A stretch of 64,000 bases of DNA. Origin: Dipteronia dyeriana (lineage: Eukaryota > Streptophyta > Magnoliopsida > Sapindales > Sapindaceae). The stretch's first letter is position 1. Each line of letters opens with the position of its first letter. The DNA is taken from assembly GCA_032871835.1 (NCBI GenBank), contig CM065295.1, forward strand, positions 44,018,360 through 44,082,359, in the 5' to 3' direction. Both the position numbers and the translations under genes were made by a program. Below are positions 59,029-64,000 of the stretch, in pieces. A model generated the notes under the pieces. It did no database searches. It saw nothing but the letters and a program-made list of their open reading frames with translations, and was not told the DNA's origin.

Positions 59029-59335
59029 TTACGTGCCGTTTACGACTCAGCTTGATTAAGTTTTCTGTTCATGAGGATTGAGGAGTGCATCCATGAACGT
59101 CAACCTCTTTATGTTTCAATTTTCTCTGTAGTCAGTGAAGTTGGACGTTGCCCATTAGGCCGCCCACCTTTTTTCTACATCTTATTCCTCCTTTTTCCAA
59201 TTTCATCACAGATCAAATGTCTCTCTCTTTCTCTTTTATAAAAATTATCGGATGCGACGAGTGTATTATATCCAATCCGCTATGCCTACTCACAAATGAC
59301 AATACACAATTTTGTTATGGAAATCACATGTAATT

Positions 59336-59343
59336 TGACGTCA
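59336..59343 (+). promoter_or_regulatory. TGACGTCA (TGA/bZIP-type) element
   Basis: Perfect palindromic TGACGTCA about 190 bp upstream of the WRKY start codon. This core is bound by TGA-class bZIP factors. Confidence 0.45.
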
Positions 59344-59533
59344 CGATAAATACACTGTATATATGTCATGTAACATGTAGCGAGAGACTGACAACAATAC
59401 TGAAGTATTTATCTTCCCCTTCTACCCCTCATATTTTTTATTATATATAATATCTTTTTATTCTTCATCATTGTATAAATTGATATAAACCAACTTTGTT
59501 ATTTGATATCAAATATCCATCTGATCATCTCCC

Positions 59534-61032
59534 ATGGATGACTTCCATATGCTTCTCCCAAGTTCATCATCAAGAGTTTCAGCTTCTCCTAATTTCACAT
59601 TAAACATGGTTGCAAATCTTCAAACTCAGTTTCATTCTCATAATGTTAATGGGATGAAGGCAGCAGATCACAATCAAATTCAACATTCTGATCATCCTAA
59701 AAGCGTTTATGATAAAGGAAATTCTTACAATTCTGATGAGAATGATCATGCGAAACCGGATAAGAAAGGAGGGAAGAAAGAGACGAACAAAAAACGGAGA
59801 TATGCATTTCAAACAAGGAGCCAGGTTGACATACTTGATGATGGCTATCGTTGGAGGAAATATGGCCAAAAAATCGTTAAGAACAGTAAATTCCCTAGGT
59901 CAGTATCTTTCTCTGCTTCTTTACTTGAATTGAAAGCAAAATATTTATTTATGGTTTTCAGCGGTGCTTATTACAGAATTTAAATTGATTTCTTCCCATG
60001 AATTTGGTTTTTTTTTTTTTAATTTGTTGGTGATGGTTCTGCATGGATGCATATTGTGTAGACCCAAGAGCGTCACTTTGAATGCTTTTTGGTATTTATA
60101 ACCATGTGTGATCATATTGTGTATCTTTAAAAAATAGTTTTTAAAAATTTGGATAAATTTTGAACTTTGTAAAATGATTTAGACATTATTTCTTGAAAGC
60201 AGAAAAGATGACTTTGATTTTAAAATTTTGAACAACTTTTTTTAATATTGTTATTTAAAATTTTATTTCAGTTTTGGATCTAGCCAAACTAACCAAATCT
60301 GATTTAAAATATATATATATATATTACAATATTCGGATTGGGAGAGGGTATAACTCGAACCCACAGCCTCTTGCATCTAACCAAACAAGTCCGAATTTAT
60401 TTAAGAAAAACAAGTACACTCCTTGTTATGATCGATCTAGAGAATTTTATTCAGATCATAATCAAAGGCTCATTTCATTATAAGGCATTTAGGACTGACA
60501 TCTATGGATTTTTCTTCGTCTTAAGGGGATTTGGAGTTGATGAATTTATTATAATTTATCTTTTTTTTTTCTTCTTCTTCTACTTTAGTGCATCATCATA
60601 GTGTACCACAGGAGTGTCCACAAAAGTAATCAAGAATTGCAAAATGTTTACAAGATAGTTGTCAAATATATTAAAGAAAAGGCAGTGATGACATTGACTT
60701 AATTAATGGTGTTTTGTCTTGATACATACATTTTAGACATTTTAGCCACCCCTGCCTTTAGCACTATATTTATGTTTGATGAATTTAATTAATTTATCTT
60801 TATTTATATTATTTATTTTCTTGCTTTTTTTTCCATTTCCACTTGTGGCAGAAGTTACTACAAATGTACTCATAAAGGGTGCAATGTGAAGAAGCAAATC
60901 CAACGCAATTCCAGAAATGAAGAGATTGTGGTGACAACCTATGAAGGTATGCACACACATCCAACCGACAAGTTCACTGACAGCTTTGATCACATCTTCG
61001 CTCAGATGCAAACACATACTACTGCTTTGTAA
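59534..61032 (+). CDS. WRKY transcription factor, subgroup IIc (WRKY75-like), two exons
   Basis: Exon 1 is 59534-59898 and exon 2 is 60852-61032. The 953-bp intron has GT...AG ends and a T-rich acceptor (TTTTTTTTCC...GGCAG), and splits the Arg codon of FPRSYY, the usual position in WRKY genes. Together they make 546 bases, 181 residues plus TAA. The protein has a Ser/His-rich N-terminus, a Lys-rich stretch (about residues 76-89, likely nuclear signal) and then the WRKY domain (about 99-165). This holds [16 protein letters not shown] and a zinc finger C-X4-C-X23-H-X1-H (CTHKGC ... HTH). Together with the [15 protein letters not shown] lead-in this is the IIc pattern of WRKY75/WRKY45-type factors, which bind TTGAC W-boxes and act in phosphate, defence and senescence responses. 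The tail FDHIFAQMQ matches the family. It looks intact. Retaining the intron would give a 149-aa product without the zinc finger. Confidence 0.9.
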
Positions 61033-61949
61033 AGACATTTATTTCAATGCCCCAGTTTCTTAATCTGTTTCTATAATATAATATATGAGATGAGATAAAA
61101 AAAAAATGGTGGTAAGCAACCAATTTGGCAATTTATCTCCAACATATATATATATATGGTACTCTTCTCCTCAGCAATGAAGATTGAGAATACTCCTTTT
61201 GTTTGATTTCAGTTAAAAACTAAAGCTAGTATGAGATTTGGATTCACATAATTACATTCAAAGAATCCAAAGAATGGTTTTTTGTCTCTTAAGCTGCAGC
61301 ACTGTGCATGATTGAACTGAATCTTTCTGCTTGTATATATGATGTCACATATCCAGGTGCCAATAGCATATTAATTTTGTAAGAGTTGAAATTTTATCTT
61401 TAATTACTGTTGTAGATCATATGCAAATATGACAGATTCATGTCAAGCTGAAAAAGATTGACTTGCTGATACTGTGATACATTGAATATTGATATGAGAA
61501 CTGTATGCTGATAATGATCATATAATGTCCTTATATTCCTCCTTGTCAATTATAACATACAATTTTCTCTTTTTGAAGGTAATCTTTTCTTCTTTTTCTT
61601 CTCTCATTGTGTCATCTTCTAATCACATCAAATCTAACTTTAATTAAAACTGTATTTGCTATTATCTCTACCATCGATTACCTAGTCTCATCAGATATAG
61701 GGAATTTATTCAATCTCAAGAATGATTTTAGCTCGTTTTTAATATTCTTAAAACAATATTGTTATGAGGTTTGTGTAGTTTTGAAAAATCGAGAATCATG
61801 CAAAACTTCCTTAAACTAATTTTAAAAGATTGCACATCCCCTTTTAACTCGTGTTTGTGGTGGGAGATTCATGTTTCATTATACTTATTTTACAATTATA
61901 TATAAGGAGATTTCTATCTAATGTTATAGAAGTCTAAATAAAAACAAAG

Positions 61950-61991
<42 letters not shown>

Positions 61992-62676
61992 GAATCTGGT
62001 GAAAAATCTCATACGATTGAAAAATCTGTTAATATTACGTAATCAATCTCGTATGAAAAACTATATATAAGACTAGTAATATTATACTGTTGAAAAATCA
62101 ATACAATACTATTTTTTTTCAGGTTGGGAAACACACCTTTTTAGCCTTTAAAAAAAGGGTGTTCTATTTTTATCATAAATCATTATTTTTATTGTTTATA
62201 TCAACATTTTTTTTCTAAACGACAAAATTATCATCAACCTTATTCTAATTATTTAAAAAAAAGGACATCCAACAAAAAAAAACATTCAACAGACCTCTAT
62301 GGTGGAAGAAAATAAAGTACCCTAATGTGTTTAATAAAGAATAAATACTTCGTTTAGAAGTAATAGTTTAACTTGTTTAATCCCAAAAAACAAAATCCTA
62401 ACGTGTTTAATAAAAAAAATATGGTTAGTATATTATTATTTTAAAAAAAAAACTCTATTTGTTTTATCAAAAAAAAAAATATTGTGTTTTATATATAAAA
62501 AAAATATTGTGTTTTATATATATATATATATATATAAAGAGTTCTGTAAGTTCTATTAAAAAAATTCTTTAACTTTCTGAATTGTACATGCTATTTATAT
62601 CTGGTTTAGTGTTTAATAATAAAAATTAACAAAAAAAAAGCCTATGCTGTTTAATCAAAAAACATCCCAACAACAT
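61033..62676. other. WRKY 3' region and AT-rich intergenic DNA
   Basis: No further gene seen. It contains an (AT)n microsatellite at 61954-61990, a second near 62515-62535, and many A/T homopolymers. The WRKY 3' UTR should lie in the first few hundred bases; no canonical AATAAA stands out. Confidence 0.5.
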
Positions 62677-62993
62677 TGCAATACTGTAAACATTGCAGTA
62701 GATATTTTACAATAAGTAATGAACAAAGAAACAATTGTAGAAGAAAGTTTCTTGTGTTATATTTTTCATGCAAACAACATGGCTTTATATAGCCTTTACA
62801 AGAGTACTTCGGAAATTTACAATTTAACCAACAACATTAATTCTCAATTAACTTAAAACTTAAATGAACAAACATTAAAGCAACCATTACATATTCAAGA
62901 CACCTTATTTCAATCTAACGGTATCGGTTATCCTTCAAGAATTAATAGGCCGTTTGTTATCGTTTCAAGTCAATTTGGTTTAGATTTCCAACA
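62677..62993 (-). repeat. 3' LTR of right-edge Copia element
   Basis: It starts on the minus strand at 62993 with TGTTGGAAATC. A TATATAAAG box lies near 62792. The left end (TGCAATACTG at 62677, or TGTAAAC at 62685) is uncertain because no partner LTR is in the window. Confidence 0.6.
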
Positions 62994-64000
62994 ATGCCTC
63001 CCGTAAACCAAACTTGCTCTTCATTCCTAGACTTGCTGCATTTCTTTTGAAAATTGGTCCTCCAAGTGGTTTGGTAAAGATATCAGCCTTTTGTTCATTA
63101 GTCCTACAATATTCAACATGAACAATACCTTCATTCACAGGCTCTCTCAAGGAATGGTATCGAAGCCGAATATATTTTGTTCTTCCATGAAGAACGGGAT
63201 CCTTCGAAACTGATATAGTTGAACCATTGTCACAAAACAGGGTTGTGGGACCGGTTTAGACATGATTAAGCTTCTCCAAAATTCCACGTAACCAAAGTAG
63301 ATGACATCCTGCAAAAGAAGCAGTGATATACTCGGCTTCTGTGGTCGAAAGTGCAACAATAGGTTGCTTCTTTGAATACCATGATATTGCTCCACTTCCG
63401 AGACCAAATACATAGCCCGAAGTGCTTTTGATATCATCAACACTTCCTGCTAAGTCACTATTAGTATAGCCAACAAGGTTAACTTGCACATTTGCTTGAT
63501 AGAAAATGCCATAATCAATAGTTCCTTTCACATATCTTAGGATTTTTTTTGTTACCTCCAAGTGATTAGAAAAAGGTTTCTCCATGAATCTGCTTATCAA
63601 ACTTACAGCATACATAATATCGGGCCTTGTAGCTATCAAATACATCAAATTTCCAACCAAACTTAGAAACATAGTTGAGTCAACCAGTTTCCCTTCACTA
63701 TTTTTGCTTAATTTCAAACCTGTAATGCTAGGAGTTGAAACAGGATTTGCATTCTCCATTTTGAATTTTTTCAAAATCTCTTTTGCATAGCTCTCTTGAG
63801 TGATAAAAATTCCATTCTTGGATTGAAGAACTTCAATACCAAGAAAATGATGCAATTCACCCAAATCAGTCATTTCAAATACTTTCTTCAATGAGAGCTT
63901 AAAATCTTTCAATAGTTCTAAATCATTTCCAATAAAAATAAGATCATCAACATAAAGACTTACAACCATGAAGCTTCCATGTGGATTGATTTTGGTGTAG
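62980..64000 (-). pseudogene. Copia RT C-terminus and RNase H, one stop codon
   Basis: Reading from the right edge: the catalytic SLYVDDLIF box, MTDLGELHHFLGIEVLQSKN, RPDIMYAVSLISRFMEKP, then RNase H with YTNSDLAGSVDDIKSTSGYV, a STTEAEYITAS box and HLLWLRGILEKL. A single TAG at about 63256-63258 is followed in the same frame by TLFCDNGSTISVSKDP, HVEYCRTNEQKADIFTKPL and a stop at 62980-62982, inside the LTR. One nonsense codon is the only break in the visible kilobase, so it is much better preserved than the other pol remnants here. Note that the usual Asp of Y.D.D is Asn in YTNSD. The left half of pol lies beyond the window. Confidence 0.88.

Larger units (their letters stand above)
62677..64000 (-). 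mobile_element. Copia retrotransposon, 3' end (runs off window)
   Basis: Minus-strand element: the RT/RNase H region enters from the right edge, followed by a purine-rich GGGAGGCAT and the 3' LTR (about 62677-62993). The 5' LTR, gag and the rest of pol are beyond 64000. Confidence 0.8.

Noticed and set aside
1..64000. CRISPR arrays, tRNA or rRNA genes
   Set aside because: The tandem repeats lack regular unique spacers, and the TGGTATCAGA words are retroelement primer sites rather than tRNA genes. No rRNA sequence was recognised.

Overview
This is eukaryotic, plant nuclear DNA, very probably from a dicot. It is AT-rich and almost entirely nested transposable elements, with one convincing host gene: a two-exon WRKY transcription factor of subgroup IIc (WRKY75-like, 181 aa, 59534-61032). 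I see no bacterial-type operons, rRNA, tRNA or CRISPR. Most short open frames are chance frames inside LTRs, or fragments of decayed retroelement proteins.

Layout. 1-11216: Sirevirus-like Copia LTRs in both orientations, nested in one another. The plus-strand element ending at 11216 keeps a broken gag (4648-6786) and has no pol. 11217-14146: intergenic DNA, a short tandem repeat and a terminal-inverted-repeat element filled with a TTCGAGCTTTT minisatellite. 14147-20220: a complete but dead minus-strand Copia element (gag, protease, integrase, RT, RNase H, 333- and 337-bp LTRs). 20221-22133: a cluster of related MITE-like sequences.

22134-56598: a 34.5-kb insertion that splits one MITE and is flanked by the 5-bp repeat TATCC. 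Its skeleton is Tat-lineage Ty3/gypsy sequence in a head-to-head arrangement: gag on the minus strand at the left, RT/RNase H/extra RNase H/integrase on the plus strand at the right, plus an antisense coiled-coil/transposase-28-like ORF. Younger elements sit inside it: a gag-only Sirevirus-like element with a putative-plant-transposon-domain ORF (23778-35035, possible imperfect TSD CCCTC/CGCTC); an Athila-like non-autonomous element (36123-44288, possible imperfect TSD GAAGG/AAAGG) carrying a 483-bp near-perfect inverted repeat; and Copia LTR fragments (52325-56026) inside the right Tat LTR.

56599-58485: the other half of the MITE, then a TIR element carrying a solo Tat-type LTR (TSD GATAG). 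58486-61032: WRKY promoter and gene. 61033-62676: AT-rich intergenic DNA. 62677-64000: the 3' end of another minus-strand Copia element running off the window.

Functionally, only the WRKY gene looks able to serve the plant. The retroelements lack intact pol genes, apart from the right-edge Copia fragment, whose visible RT/RNase H frame has only one stop. The Sirevirus-like copies look like a family that would depend on another element's polymerase. All family names come from motifs read by eye; no database search was run.
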